The notes under the pieces were generated by a model. It searched no databases, was not told where the DNA came from, and saw only the letters and a list, made by a program, of their open reading frames with translations. DNA of 64,000 bases from Pachypanchax playfairii (Eukaryota; Chordata; Actinopteri; Cyprinodontiformes; Aplocheilidae), in contig SSNP01000015.1 of assembly GCA_006937955.1 (NCBI GenBank), positions 337,968-401,967 on the forward strand, read 5' to 3'. Positions 21,701 through 35,166 of this stretch are shown here, one piece after another. The number at the start of each line of letters is the position of its first letter. Within the stretch, counting starts at the first letter, position 1. The position numbers and the translations under genes are program-made.

Positions 21701-22190
21701 TTTCACTGCAGCCCTGCCAAGGGATTTCCCGTGATCAAAGCCAGTCTTTTGTTAGTCCAGGTGTTAGAAAAAGTTAAAACAAAAAGGAGGAGGAGGAGAA
21801 GGCTGGAGGGGAATGTGGTGGGATTGGAAGCTTACAAGCTCTTCGTGGCAGAGCAGAAATGTGAATCTCCAAAATGGCTCCAGACACAGTCACAGAGAGG
21901 CTGTTTTTGTGCATGAGTAAACCAGGGAAATCAGTCAGGTTGTGCTTCCAAGTGCTAGAGGTATGACAAGTTGAAGACAGAGATTTTGAACATTGTAGCT
22001 TGCTAGAAAAAAAGGAACAGTTATCCAACCAGTCAGTGGAAATCTATTGTCATTTTTTTTTAGACCAAAGAATTGAGGAACCACCACCGAATGATGCAAT
22101 TTCCCATTCAAAAAACCCCCCATACATATATATTTATATTTAAACATTACAGTGATTGTATTCATTCCTGTTCCTCAAATGTCACCATGC
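18775..22190. other. 5' part of intron: CpG-rich start, G-rich tract, possible enhancer motifs
   Basis: The first 550 bp are CpG- and (TG)-rich, a continuation of the promoter CpG region. A G-rich tract at 19688-19722 contains four or more runs of at least three G and could form a quadruplex. At 20992-20999 is a perfect octamer ATGCAAAT, followed by TTACGTAA at 21007-21014, a perfect PAR-bZIP-type palindrome. No coding exon recognised. Confidence 0.4.
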
Positions 22191-22194
22191 AGAA

Positions 22195-22335
22195 TGTTTC
22201 AGTTGTTTCCTGGCTTGAACACACCTGAATCACCTGCTCAGCATATCCTCGACATCTACAGAAGCCCTTAAACTACCTTCTAATTCAGATCATCTAAAAC
22301 AAAGAGGTCCTGCAGGACCGGGATTGGACATCATT
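22195..22335. repeat. Short dispersed repeat (CCTGCAGGACCGGGATTGG type)
   Basis: CCTGGCTTGAACACACCTGA, then CTGCTCAGCAT, and TCCTGCAGGACCGGGATTGG at the end, an ordered block recurrent in fish genomes. Family name not known to me. Confidence 0.4.
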
Positions 22336-22550
22336 ATTTTACAGATTTAGTTGATGATTATACCATTTGTTACACCTCGCTGCATTCTCACTGGCCAAGC
22401 AGTAGCAATGCAACTGTCTCCATTCCCTTCATAACTGCACCTGTGACTGTAGACTAAAAGCCTGCTTGGTGTGGCTATAGGCAGCTCTTCTCTGGGGCTG
22501 TTAGATGTTTGGTCATGTTATTTTACTAAGGCTCTTTAATATACATACAT

Positions 22551-22863
22551 TAGGGCTGTCAAATGATTAAAAATTTGAATTGCATGATTGTCCATAGTTA
22601 ACTCACTATTAATCCCAGTTTTTTTTTAGATGTTACCATCTGGTAGTTTTAAAGCTTAGTTTCCAGTTCAAACAACCTTTTTCACTTTCCATGCTCTTGC
22701 AATCGTCCACTGAGTTACGGCCTTGTCATTTACCTCACAGACAACGGATAGCCAGGAGGGCAACAGACCTGTGCATGTGTACATGGGCAAAGCAAAACCA
22801 TGAAAGCCTCTGCGTTAATCGCATGTTTAAAAAACTAACGCCGCTAAAGGGAGCTTTGCGTTA
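22551..22863. mobile_element. Element starting TAGGGCTGTCAA with perfect 8-bp TSD
   Basis: ACATACAT flanks both ends exactly (22543-22550 and 22864-22871), so this 313-bp block is an insertion. It starts TAGGGCTGTCAAATGATTAA and ends CGCTAAAGGGAGCTTTGCGTTA. An 8-bp duplication suits hAT, but the two ends do not form a good inverted repeat, so the class is open. Confidence 0.6.
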
Positions 22864-22871
22864 ACATACAT

Positions 22872-25800
22872 GTGAGGGTATATATAATATACTCTATTTT
22901 ATTATTAATTGAACTCCTGAAATACTCAACATACTTCTTAGTTTCCATGTTATGTTGTAGCCCAAAGAGGCGTGCCGTAACATAAGCGGTAGGCTAATCT
23001 GGGAACTGAACACTTAAGCAGGAAACGTGTCCCCAGAATCCATTTTTGTATTGGGTACAGGTTGTTTTGTTTTCAGTGCGTAATTTCTGATTGGGTTAAT
23101 TTACGTTTCTACCTGAGGTGAAAGGACACCACATCCTATGACCTGATGTGGGCCCTATGTCCCTTTCAAGACATAAGACATTTTTTTTTTCATAATAAAA
23201 ACACCAGAAAACAAATGCGACTTTAGTGTTTGAAATAACTGAATGTGCTTCAGTATCAGCAGATAAAGGGCCTTTTCTAAACAACCTGACATACCTGCTG
23301 AGAACATGAGCCTACAGCATACCGGCTGCTGATACTTCATATATAACTTCAAGGTTTCCACCCATTTACTGCTGTGTGGGAGGACACACGCATCACCTCG
23401 GCTTTAAAGCAGATATTACTTGTACCGAATGCTGCTCTACGTGGCTGTACGGATCCCTGCACCTCTAGAATGAGAGAATAAATAACTGTCATAACAGCAG
23501 CATATTATGGCTTTTTAATCGCTTTAAGTTTCAAGCGTGCAAATAACTAAAACACCCAGAATGATCCTGTCAGCCAGTTAAATTCAAGAACACGGGTGTT
23601 ATTTGAATCCAAATTGTGTTTTTATAATAGAGCCATATGCTGTTGGGGTTCCGAGCTAATGGCTCCCTGCTAGTTACAATCAGAGAACATGTCAACCATG
23701 TTTCTCTTTGCAAAGATTTCCTGTGGAATAAAAGTCATTTTTTATTATTATTTTGGCTCCCTGTGTGTGTGTTTCATATCTTTAAGGCAAAATGTTATTC
23801 AAAATCAGCCGAGAGCAAGAGCGAGAGATCAAATAGTGCCTCCCATAGAGAGCGGTGCGAACATAAGCCCACAGGTGGATTCAGCTGCACTGGTGTCATC
23901 AGTAGACAGTGAGTTTTCACCTTAAGTAGACCTCCCAGCAGGTTCAAGAAGTACGCAAGTTCAACTAACAAAACAGCTGATGGCGTCTTTTTTTCCCCCC
24001 AGGTAGTTATGAAGTTAGCAGTTCTAATCAGAAGTGTTTCAGCTTGGTCTGATCGTACCTCTTAGGATTTCTCAGGATTAGTTGTTCTTTGTGTATTTCA
24101 ACAAAAACCGCTATGTTTGACTAGTTTCTTTCTAATGCTCTGTGAGATATAGTTTCTTTTAGCTTTAATGACCAGGGAGCTGATTTTCAGAGCAACTGCT
24201 AGGACTTGATCGCCCTCTAGTGTTAGCTAAAGGATATGGCGACTTAACTCAACTATAACCTAAAAACTAAAAAAATATGAAAACAAACACAAGGAATCAC
24301 ATTATTTTGTACACCTGTTACTAAAATGTTGTTAGAATTTCGAAAGACTGGACAAAAGAAAATGTCTGAAATTAAACCTAAGGAAGCAGAGAGAGGTGCA
24401 GTTAGTTTTAGAGTTTATTTATCTCATTAACTCGAGTTAACTGGGTTGTAATGAATTGAATTCAGTACTATATTTTTGCATAAAGCGGCAATAAACATAA
24501 TAAAAGTTAAAGAAAAGAAAGGCATGTAGAAGTTTCAATTCTTTACATTTTTCCCTACATACTGTAAGCCTTCCCTGAAAGAAGTGTTTCCCACATGCCG
24601 ATTCAGAAAAATGCCATTTCTGCTACTTATAGTAACAATGTTGTAGCTAATGCAAGGAGAACCCAGATTATCTGACCTTTCTTAATGGTGATTATGATCA
24701 ATAGCTTTTCCAAGGTTATTAAGACCTTGGTAAGATTTATTGGAGACCTCAGCAATTTCTTAAAATGTTGATTTGCATGGAAATCTTTTGCTGTTTTCAC
24801 TTCAAAACCTAAAGTTAATGTTCAAGTTCTCACGTTGAATTCTTTAAGTCCTCAAGTTTCTTTATTATCCACTTATCTAAATAGTTACAGTTGGATCATT
24901 TTTGACCATTTTTGCTCATCTTTGTGCCATGCGAGTGCACCTGCGTAAACGGATGCATGCATATGTGATGTCTGTATTAGCATTAAATTCCAAAGGATTA
25001 GAGAGTGGCTAATCTGAAGCCCCAGTCTTTGACAAGCCACGTGTAACTAATCTCAAACACTCGTAAAGAAAGAGACACAAACACAATCAAGGTTTTGGAT
25101 TAGAACGCTCCATACACTTAGTGTTGTAATCCGTCAAACACAGGGAGGCAAATAAAGAGTGGTCAAATGGAAAAAATGGAAAGAAATGATTGGAAACATA
25201 AGATAAAGACAATATTTTCTGCCTTATGTTCTGCTTAATTGTAAAAAAAAGAAGAGACAAATAAAGCCGGTTGATTGGATGCCCTATCAATTAATGTTAA
25301 TGTACTTTTCAGGTTCTTTCTCCCAGCAGCCCCTTGCTCAGATAAAGTTCTTTTTATGCCTTGTGCTTTTTCATCTCAGGGCTTCTTTTCAAACAGGTCC
25401 CTAAGGCTGGAGTTCAGAGACTTGGCTGTACATGTTTAATCATTTTCTTCAACAGAAATAAAGATACGGACAGCGGTGACTCAGTCTGCTCTTGTCCTCA
25501 GCCAGAGCTCTGTTATTGTTTGGGGACTCTGTGTCTGTTCTTCATAGAAATTAATTCATAAAAAAAAGGAAAGTGGGTCTATATTATGTACACAGGTATT
25601 ACTGCTTACAGAAGCGTATTGTAACGTGTACAAAACACACATAGACACACATAGTGAGACACAAACAGAGAGATCTTTTGGTTTTTTTTGTCTTTATTGT
25701 TTGTGTTTTGTTGACCTAGATTGAGAGAGGGTTTATTCTGTCCACACAAACACACACACACAAATGTTTTTTCAGTTAAAATAAGGACTTGACATGAACA

Positions 25801-27850
25801 GTCTGTACTGAATTTGTACAAATTGTAGGTAGAGGAAAGCAAAAAATGAGAAAGGAAAAAGAAATCAAAAATTGCAGGTCCAAAAATTCTTAGCAGATCT
25901 TCTTGAATTTTGCCCTTCTGACGTCCACTCACTTCAAAAACGGAAAACAAGCTGGAGAATACCAGTTCATATTCTTCGGGGTCACTAAAACTGATCTTTT
26001 TTCTTAAAATAATACAATTTCCATGCTTCTTTCCCATTTTGATTACACTAAAAGTGGGCTTGAAATGTAGTGGGGGATGCATCTGTGTTCTAAAGCTGCA
26101 CAAGTCATTTCATCTCTTTTGCTTCATTTCAAAGTTACATCTCGTCTACATCAGGCAAAGCATTGATTTAGTGCTTAACTGCTTAAGTTGCACTTATACA
26201 GAAACAATACACAGTTACAGCATTACACTAATTGAAAAGCAGGATTTATTGCATCCACAAATACACAGCTCATGCTTTTGCATAATGGTCTCAAAGGAAA
26301 GCTAAAGCTAATTGAAATATAATTCCCCAAAGACACGTGTTCGTGTTAATTGACTCGGTGTGTGGCTGTATATGTGTTTGTGTGTACTATATTTTTCTAT
26401 TCATATTATTGCCAAAAGTCAATTCCTTGTCCCTTGTCTAATCATCAGCTGGAGCCCCCCTCCCCCCATGCATGTCTTAATTTGGGTTTTGAAAGCTATT
26501 AGACGCTCTTTTGCATGAGCACCATTTCTAAACGCATCTAATGTGGTAAAATTATACTGCCGTTGTCTCAAATTCAGTCTAAATTGGTCCATTTGTCACA
26601 GTGGGTCCACAACATTTTATCAAACAGCTTTTACCTCCTGTTTTTTTTTAAGGTATCAGATAAAAAAAGATGGGAGACTGCAATGAATTTGGAAGTCTGT
26701 GTGTATGTGGGTGTTTTTATTTCTAAGAAAATCACATCCCCTATATTACATTCAGTACAGGAGGCTATTGGAATCAATCAATAGTCTAAATCAAACAAGC
26801 TTTATTTTATTCATTTTGTTAGTTTTATTGTCATTTGTTTGCTCTACACCTCAGTTACCAAGCAATTGTTGACTCAGTGGCTTAGCTCACAGCACATTAC
26901 AGTGTTTCTTCTATAAAATGCTAAAAATGACTCCCTCAGTGGTTCTTGGTGTAAATGAGCATAACTACTTTTTTCACACAGCAACTGAAATACTGACAAA
27001 GAGAGCAATTTTAGGGAATTTTCATGAAATTTGAGACTCAGGGGTTCAGTTTCAGAGTTTGTTCGGACACAAACTGTTTGACAACAAAATTTGCAAAGCA
27101 TTCGTCGAGTGTGATATTGTACAATCTTGATAGTAACTTATGCTACATTGCATGATGTAAGATTTCATGAATCAAGTAGATCACGACCAATCAACCAGCG
27201 ATCACTACAACAGCGAACAAGAAGCAGACACTGTGGTCAACTCTGATTATTGGACACTAAAAAGAGAGGATGATGAGGAGAAGGCAGAGAAAAGACGTCA
27301 GTAGCAGCAGTCTCACTGTACAAGTTGTGCAGAAACTCTCTGACATTTGACATTTGCTAAATCATCTGTCAGTGAGTTTGTCGTACTGACCAACCTTGGA
27401 CCTCAGACTCAAGCTCATTATAAAAGATTTTTATTAGAACTTGTGTTTTTTGGGTAAAAAAATCACACAATGTGAACAAGACTTTACAGAACTATGAAAT
27501 GAGCCATTACTTGGTTTAGCGTTGCTCTAAGCCTATATCTCAATGGGCTGCGACTACTGGTGACAAACTGTGAGCAGCATTTGGGAGGGAGTTTTCAAAA
27601 TGTCTCAAAACGTTTCCGCAGATGGGTTGCTGGACCTTGTTCTGTTGCTGCTAGAATTTTAAATTTGTCGGAAAAATTTGATGTCTAAGTCACATTGGTA
27701 TCTCCATGAATTGATGAATCCATGTGGAATATTTCTTTATTTACATTCTGTTAGCCAGAAAGTGCGATAAACCTGACAGTTTAATGGAGACAAAATGAAA
27801 ATATTGGTGATAAATTGCAACAACAAAAAAAATTTGGATCACATTAACAA
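22872..27850. other. Gene-free intronic stretch
   Basis: Contains short CA/GT tracts (about 25743-25762) and T runs. A 165-codon minus-strand frame at 25606-26103 is rich in low-complexity residues and has no domain. The TAAT-rich segment around 24960-25075 and the TTGCATAATGG-containing segment around 26255-26340 look less random than their surroundings and could be conserved non-coding DNA. Confidence 0.4.
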
Positions 27851-27861
27851 AATTTCTCACA

Positions 27862-28560
27862 GTTTAGCATCTCCAGCTAGTCGCCTACTGTCAGGTTAGC
27901 ATCTCTAGCTAGTAGCCAACAGTAGGAGTGGGCCGTATAAACAGTATATGGCAGAAACGATATAAACTTAGCAAGCGTTAGAAAATTTGACTCTACAGCA
28001 ATTGAGCATAGTGATGTAAGAGACTTTTCTACTAAGGCTTTTATTTTGAAGTCTACCCGGGAGTGACCAGGCAGTTCCTGTTGAGAGTTTATTAAAGACG
28101 CTGCTAATGTTGGATCGGGTGACCCGCTCTACTACCGTTATCTTTTCTCTATAATTAATAAGTGCTCGGCTATGTTCGGTTACAGTGATGTCACAAAGCT
28201 GTGCTAACACTGGTTGACAGAATTGCAGGGGCTGCAAGCATGGTCGGCTCTTGAGCAGAAACCCTTAACCAGTGGATTGACGGTACTTCAGCCAAACTGA
28301 AATGCCCAAAATTGACAACAAAGTCCGCTAGCAAGTGGAGAAAGATTATGGGAGCATAAAACACTACATCACTGCTATGGCCTTGTGATCGAGTCTCACT
28401 ACTTGTCATTTTGACATATATAAACACTAAAAACATATCACAATATATACTGCTACCGCACATTCTTCAAATTATATCGCAATATAAATTTGAGGCCATA
28501 TCGCCCAGCCCTAACTAACAGTCACTTTAGCATCTCTTGCTAGTCGCATCAGTCACAGCA
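27862..28560. repeat. Local tandem repeat (TAGCATCTCnAGCTAGT) interrupted by a hAT element
   Basis: Units at about 27866-27885 (AGCATCTCCAGCTAGTCGCC) and 27896-27915 (TTAGCATCTCTAGCTAGTAG), and a third (TTAGCATCTCTTGCTAGTCGC) at about 28528-28548, beyond the hAT insertion. The hAT element landed inside a small array with a period of about 30 bp. Confidence 0.55.
27923..28513. mobile_element. hAT-type non-autonomous element
   Basis: 591 bp. Starts TAGGAGTGGGCCGTATAAAC; the other end read inward is TAGGGCTGGGCGATATGGCC. Flanks GCCAACAG (27915-27922) and ACTAACAG (28514-28521) agree at 6 of 8 bases, a degraded duplication. The ends resemble those of the element at 15537-16210. The 89-codon minus-strand frame inside has no hAT dimerisation or catalytic motif. 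Confidence 0.65.
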
Positions 28561-31500
28561 CACTGAAATACTAGCTTTGCTTTCTCGCTCTTTATCTGTG
28601 ACTCTGCTTTTTCATGATACACCCTCTTTTTTACCCTTTCTACCAGTATAAATTCTCTCTTAAATCCCCCCTAAAACATTATACTGGTTTGTAAGTTTGG
28701 AGTCTGGCCTCGCTGTGTGTGTGTGTGGAAATCGCTCCAGGCCTCTTGTAGAGGGAAGGGAAGATGGAGTCAAGTGAGACAATTTATAACAGTTAAAAAG
28801 CAAATGAAGTGAGACCCTTGGCTTGGGTGAATGAGCGGCAGTATACATAATGCGCCTTGGGGATTTCTTCTGTGTGTGTGTGTGTGGCCAATCTAGCAAA
28901 CACACAGCAGACACACAAACACGTATCTCCCTTCACCATCTGTCTCTGTTTGCCACATTGCAAATCCATTATATGCTACAGCACATTATTCCCCCCATCC
29001 TAAGTGGCACACACCCCTAAGCTTACTTCCACTATTGCTACCCAGTGGAACGGCGACAATTTGCCACCGCACGCGCATCTTTGTTACAGATGCTGTGGCA
29101 TGTTTCCAGCTGGATTTTAATACACACTTTCATGCTCCATTTGAAATTTTTGTAAGTTAGTGTTTTGCATTGATGACCTGAAAATTTAACAAACCTGTTT
29201 GCTTGTTTCTGCTGCTTCTCAGTGAAATTAGCATGATAAGATATTTTCATCTGGTGCCCGTTGAACCGACATTGGACCTTTTAATAATCCAGCCTCATTC
29301 AGAATTATTAATTTTTGCATTCTGGTAGAAAGATTTAGCACGTATACACACTGTGCATGTGGTTAGGGCTTGGCTCAGTAGTTTTATGGCTAACTCATCT
29401 CCAGTTCTAATCAAAAAGATTCCCCAGTTCAGAATCTCCTGCTGAGGAGTTATTATGCTTTTAAATGGTCTCCAATTACTGGTAATTTCAGCTCTTATCT
29501 TAAAGCTATTTGCTTTTCTCGTGCTTTGCTCTGCTTGAGTACGGCAGGAATTGTGCTTTGTAAAACAACTAGGAGATGAGTTTGAAACACTTTCTTCCTT
29601 TTTCTCCTTATTTCTCATAAACAATGATACCAGTAATCAACTTTCTTATTTTACTCCCTCTTTAGTGTGTGTTTCACAGTCTCTCCCTCAGTGTCATGTA
29701 CAAAGATTTATGTGCAATTAAATCTAATTGATTAATTATTTCAAAGATTCTTACCCTTATAATAAACATGCTCAGTCTTGGAAAGTACTTTTGAGATTTT
29801 TAATCCTTTTTTATTAAGAGTGTCGCTTTTTTAGGCCGGCGCTACATTTCTGTACTCGCATAACGTTGACATTTTTATTCAGAGTGTTACATCAAGGGCA
29901 TTTGATAGTATTGAATGTTAATCTGTGGCCCACCTGGGATGTGAACTTTGCTGGATTGGTTTTGATGGATTGGATTTCAGCTGTAACCTTGACTCATAAG
30001 TTCTGGCTTTTGGCAGTGGTCATTTATTTTTAGTTTTCATGACTTTTAACTTTGCAAACAGAGTTTTTGACTTTTGCATATTTCAGTGTCTTTCATTTTC
30101 ATCTTACTTGATCAAAACGGGTATTTGGAGTCTTTTCTTCTCAAATTCATGAGCAGTCTTAGGCTGAAATGTTTCAGACTAGATAAAGTTAAATGCTGTA
30201 AATCTATCAGTAAAGATGATATAAGGTATATAAGCTGATGGTCTAAACTAATGAATGAAACAAGCCACAAGGTCAAATAATAGTGTAGGAATTCTTGGAT
30301 GTCTTTTGGAGAGAGAAACTGTCTGTGGGAATGTTTCCGCTTTTCGGTTGAAGCTAAATGTTCAAAGAACTAAAAGGTGGAATTTACGTCCATAAAAAGT
30401 CCAGTTTGTTGGGATGATTTTGATCAGTGGATCACAAGGATGGTTCGAGTGATTTTTATCCAAACTGAAATGTCTGATTGCTCTTCAAGCTAATTATACT
30501 CAGCGCGGTCCTCTTGTTGTAAAACGCTCGGTGTCAATCATATCTGAGCTTTCCGATGATCTGTGCACCTACTTATCACAAGGCTCGGGTAGACAGTTAA
30601 GCTGAGTAGGAAACAGCTGAAAGGAAATAGTTATTGTTGTTTTTTTTACTGCAGTGGAGTCGTCCAATCATAAGTCTTGTTCAGCGCTAATATTGCCCTC
30701 TGTAACATCGCAAATCGGAGCATGATTTTTGTTGTCGAGTCAACTGTGAGTGAGATTCATATCTTGGTATTGATAAAGTTCAGCTGAATCAGGTTTTAAA
30801 GAAACATCATTATATCACATTGTTGCTCAGCTGATGGCTGATTGTTGGCTCAGTGTTCATTCGGATCACTGAAACTCGGGTGTGAAAGTTTGCATTCAGT
30901 GCTGTTATTTTCCTTTCAGATGAACAAGGATGGATGAAGGTGTCAGGTATGAACAGGGTCTCTGAAATAGAACGAAATATTTTTGGCTGCAATGAAACAA
31001 AAATTCCAGTAGAATAAGGGTTGAATGTTTCTAATCCAGTCAGACTAAATTTGAATAATTTGGTCATTAAAAAACGAGAATATCCCTAAAATGAATTCTA
31101 ACTAAGAATGGCAGTCAAGTTCTAGATGAAGGCTACAATTAAACTTTGAAAAACTAAAAAAGTCTGATTATTTTCTGTCATCACAACATCATTTTATTTC
31201 CCTCGTTTGACACCGGAGGGTTTAAGAAATGCCTTTTTGTTCCTGGTTCTCGTAAAAACTTCTATCTGCTCATTTTATATCAGCAAAACAACCTTAAAAT
31301 CAACGTCTGTCAAATGTAGAATTTAAAGGGCAGCCAATTAAGATTATGACTCATCAGTAAATCAAGCTTTCTGCTTCACTATTAACATTTACCTAAAATA
31401 AATGTCCTTTTAAGAGGTTTGCTTTTTTTATACCAGAGACAACAAAGGTGTGTCAGGACACTCTCTCACAGAAATTGTGAAATTACACCACATTAAATTT

Positions 31501-33160
31501 CTACTAACATTTCTAAGAGGAATTTGCCAGCAGGCTGCTGCATTTGCATGCAGTTGAAATGGACCAGCTACTGCTAATCTGTGCTAATCCTCTGAGAAGC
31601 ACCCTCAGAGCCTCATCATCATGCTACTCTGTCGCTGAGTTGGATAGTGTCGGAAAGGGGACAAATAAACAAAACCAAACAGTGAATGAAAACATCAGCC
31701 TTGCAAATATTAAATCATAACAGATGACTCAAAATCCTCTCACCGGTGATCACCTTTCGCTGTCCGCTCCTCCACACAAACACACGCTCACCCAGCAGCA
31801 GACATCATCTATTACTACAAACAGATAAACCCAAATTCTCAAGGCAAAAGCCGTAATAAGAGACAGTGTTGAGTGCGGTTGCATTGAGGTGGTAAATGAT
31901 ATCCGACTGTTCAGGACTAAGCGCTGATCCTAAGCCCTCTGCCTTAATGCACTGGTCACCCTAATCCCAGCCTTAATAAAAAGTGAGTCTATAAGCAAAA
32001 AAAGGGATATCTTCAGCTGATTGTAAACCTTCAAATGCTGCAATCCCAGACTCAAAATTCTACCCCCATATGCAGAGTTTAAGACTTACATTTGAATTTA
32101 ATAGCTTTATTCTGTTTAATTCTCTCTATGAATGAACTGAGTAGCCTGTTGCATGATAATCTGCAATACAGGAATGTGGCTCATGATTCATATTAAACGT
32201 AGCAGCAAGAGAAAACATGAATAAAAGTGCAGTTAAGTAGAAAATGTAAATGTCCTTTTTTAAAAAACAAAATACATGCAGTTGTGATTAGCTGATGCTT
32301 ACAAAGAACATGCAGGTGTTTCTTTCAGCTTCTACTGCATAGAATTCTTCTAAATATCCAAAATGACAAACTTGTAAACACGCTTTTAACAGCAGAGAGA
32401 AAACTGAGATATTTTTATGTCAGTGTCGCACACCAGACAATATTTCATCTGCAAAAAAAAAATTTTTTTTCTTCCTTGTCCCTTTTGGCACTCCATAATT
32501 ACGAGAACATTTATGTCATTGATGAATTTCCATTATTTAAACGGCATATCTATTTATCACTGTTCAACACATAATGAGAAAATAGTTCTTTTAATTGAAA
32601 TTTTTTAGTCTGTGTCTCTTGTGGCTTTACTAGCAAACCCCCCCGTTAACTGCACGCTAGCATTTATTAAGGAGGGAAAACACAAGCCTGTCTGACTGTG
32701 TGAAAACAAAGGTAATATCAAGCAGCATTTTCTTTTATAAACCATCTGTTCATCGTGTCTACTGGGAGACATTCCTGCATACAAGTCTATCAGTCAGAAG
32801 AATGTGACATTTAAAACATTGACATTTTTCCAGTTTAAATTAAAAGCGAAAATCACTGACATTTTGCATTATAATGAAGATCAAGGTGCTGTTTGAAATC
32901 TAAATGATCATATCTTTCTTTTGAAACTGTGAAGTAGAAAATATCAAACGCTAGTGCCGAATTAGCTTTAAGCAAGTGAAGATAAGCTTGCGAATTTGTA
33001 TTAAATTAGGGTTTTTAAAAGAACCGAATTATTGCTTGTGGTTCCTCAGTATCTTTCGAGTTTGATTTGCAAAGACGTACAAGAATAATCTCTAAAGTAG
33101 CAGCTCTCAAGAAATCTAATGCCATTCAGAGAAGACCACCAAGAAAAGTGTAAAAAAAAA
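28522..33160. other. Gene-free intronic stretch
   Basis: (GT)n tracts at about 28707-28727 and 28871-28886. A perfect octamer ATTTGCAT (31542-31549, ATGCAAAT on the minus strand) lies in a balanced-composition segment, 31500-31640, that may be regulatory. No exon or element boundary recognised. Confidence 0.4.
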
Positions 33161-33168
33161 ATATACAC

Positions 33169-33192
33169 ATATATATATATATATATATATAT
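33169..33192. repeat. (AT)n microsatellite
   Basis: An uninterrupted AT array of about 12 units preceded by an A run and ATACACAT. Confidence 0.85.
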
Positions 33193-33193
33193 A

Positions 33194-34580
33194 ATCTCCT
33201 GCACAAAACAGACAGCAGACATGCACCAGGGGAAGGTGATGAGTTGTTTATGAGATGCGGTGCAGAGTGTATGTTGTTGCGCCTGTGGCTCCTGAATGAC
33301 ATGTTACTGGCCACTGCTGTGTCGCCGCTCTCTTAAAGGCCTCACTGTGATAAGATGAGATGAGACAGAGATGATGGTTACAGCAAAACACCCGGTGAGT
33401 ATGTGTGTCATAAACGGGCTGACGGTGAGGGAATAAGAGAATTAAAGGGATGTGGGGGCAACAGAATGGATGGCAATAAACTGAGGTGTTCCCCAGTGAG
33501 GAGGAGTGGGGGGGGGATCAAAGCCAAATAAAGAACAGCAGTCATGCATGACATTTTCAGGAAATGAGCTTTGACACAGTTTCAGTTTGATTTTTAAACA
33601 CATAATCTGACACAGAATAACAATTGCATTTTTATAGAAACATGATGAACCATTTAGTATTTGGGCTTGTAGATGGAATCCTAGTGATAAAAATAAAAAG
33701 ATGATGCTCAACAAGGTTTTGTTCACTTTGCTCTTCACAAACGAACAGGAATAGGACAAAAGTTGGCTGATTGAAAGAGTTTCCCCCTCGATTTTCTCTG
33801 ATTCGATAGTTTTTGTGGTCGGTATATAGAATATGTTGCGCGTTCCTATTAAAACACCTGCTTTTATACAAGACTCCAAAACTGTGCCACATTATGCGAC
33901 CATCTGTCATTATCACGCACTGTAAAATATTTTCCATCAATCAATCTCTCTCGAAAGAAAAGAAGCAGAAGTTTTGTGTGATTTTTGTTTTCTTCCATTT
34001 CTTTCTTTTTTTCTGATGTTGTACCTTGTAGATGTTGCAAGTGCATTTGTTTCACAGCTGGCTGCACATACAGGCCATGATGAAAATCAGGCTAGAGCTT
34101 GTTTCTTCATTTTGCTGTGGTTGTAAAAAAAAAAAAAAGAGGAAAAAAAAGAATCTATTGTTCGAGCCCTACCATTGTCTCACACCTGAGTTATTAATCT
34201 GAGAAATTTGAATCTGCAACGCAGGTGCATTGCTTTCAGTGCTCCAGGAAAGAAGGCAGTTTTTGTTGTGTGCTGTACGCATTCAATCTCATGCGTGATT
34301 TAACTCAATGTCGGGACAAATTGCGAGCTTTCTGTCATCTTCTGTCATCAGCAAACAACACATGAACCATCCTGCAGCTGTTGGTCGTAAATATGACCAG
34401 GTTACAATCTGATGGACCCGATCAGCTGCTCAGTGCTAAAGTCCAGTCAAGCTGAAAACAAGTCTGATTCTCATCAAAAGCCCCCCAAAATCACAGCATC
34501 CTTAACGTCTAGCAGAAATATTTTGATGTTAAGTGTTTTTATTGACCTCTACTAAAAGGTAAAAGGCTCAAGATATTTTT
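33194..34580. other. Gene-free intronic stretch
   Basis: The 145-codon minus-strand frame at 33442-33879 has no recognisable domain and a random-looking composition. Purine-rich A tracts lie around 34125-34150. Confidence 0.45.
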
Positions 34581-34589
34581 TCCTGTATC

Positions 34590-34634
34590 TGTGTGTGTGT
34601 GGGTGTGTGTATGTGTGTGTGTGTGTGTGTGTGT
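34590..34634. repeat. (TG)n microsatellite
   Basis: A GT array with single interruptions (GGGTGTG, TATGTG), about 45 bp. Confidence 0.9.
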
Positions 34635-35166
34635 AGCTGCATCAGCAAAACATCTCATAAACAGGATCGAATTTAATGCAACTTTCAGGAGGTAATCGTT
34701 ACATGTACATCTACAACTCATTAACTTTTGACGTCCCCCACCCCAGCAATTCAAGATGGTTGCTATAGCCAGCTGGATTGCAAAACCCAAAAAATGTCTG
34801 TTGATTTTACATTTAATTAAAATTATTTAATCATTTACAATCATCCCCTTCCCCCAGTGCTTATGCTTAAAATGTATGTATCTACTGTCGGAGTCAACCA
34901 TGTTTGACTATTGGTAAATGATCTCATGAGCCACTGGAGAGATTTTAATCAAACAATCAGAAAGTAATCATTGGAAATACAGATACAAGCAGTCAGTTCT
35001 GTTCAAGAGAGTTACTACAGCTAATCAACCTTAGCAAAAACAAAACAGTGCTATATGACTGTCAGCTTTAAAGATATTGAGCAAAGATATTGTTAGTACT
35101 TGTATTACTGAATAAGATTGTATATAATAATATTTTCAAGAAGACTGTGATCGCATTGCTTCAAGG

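Noticed and set aside
25606..26103. 165-codon minus-strand open frame, the longest outside the transposon
   Set aside because: No domain, low-complexity VCVCL- and FFFL-type residues produced by CA and A tracts, and no promoter or splice context.
33442..33879. 145-codon minus-strand open frame
   Set aside because: Random-looking composition, a DPPPTPPHWG stretch arising from a simple G-rich tract, overlaps another frame; no family recognised.
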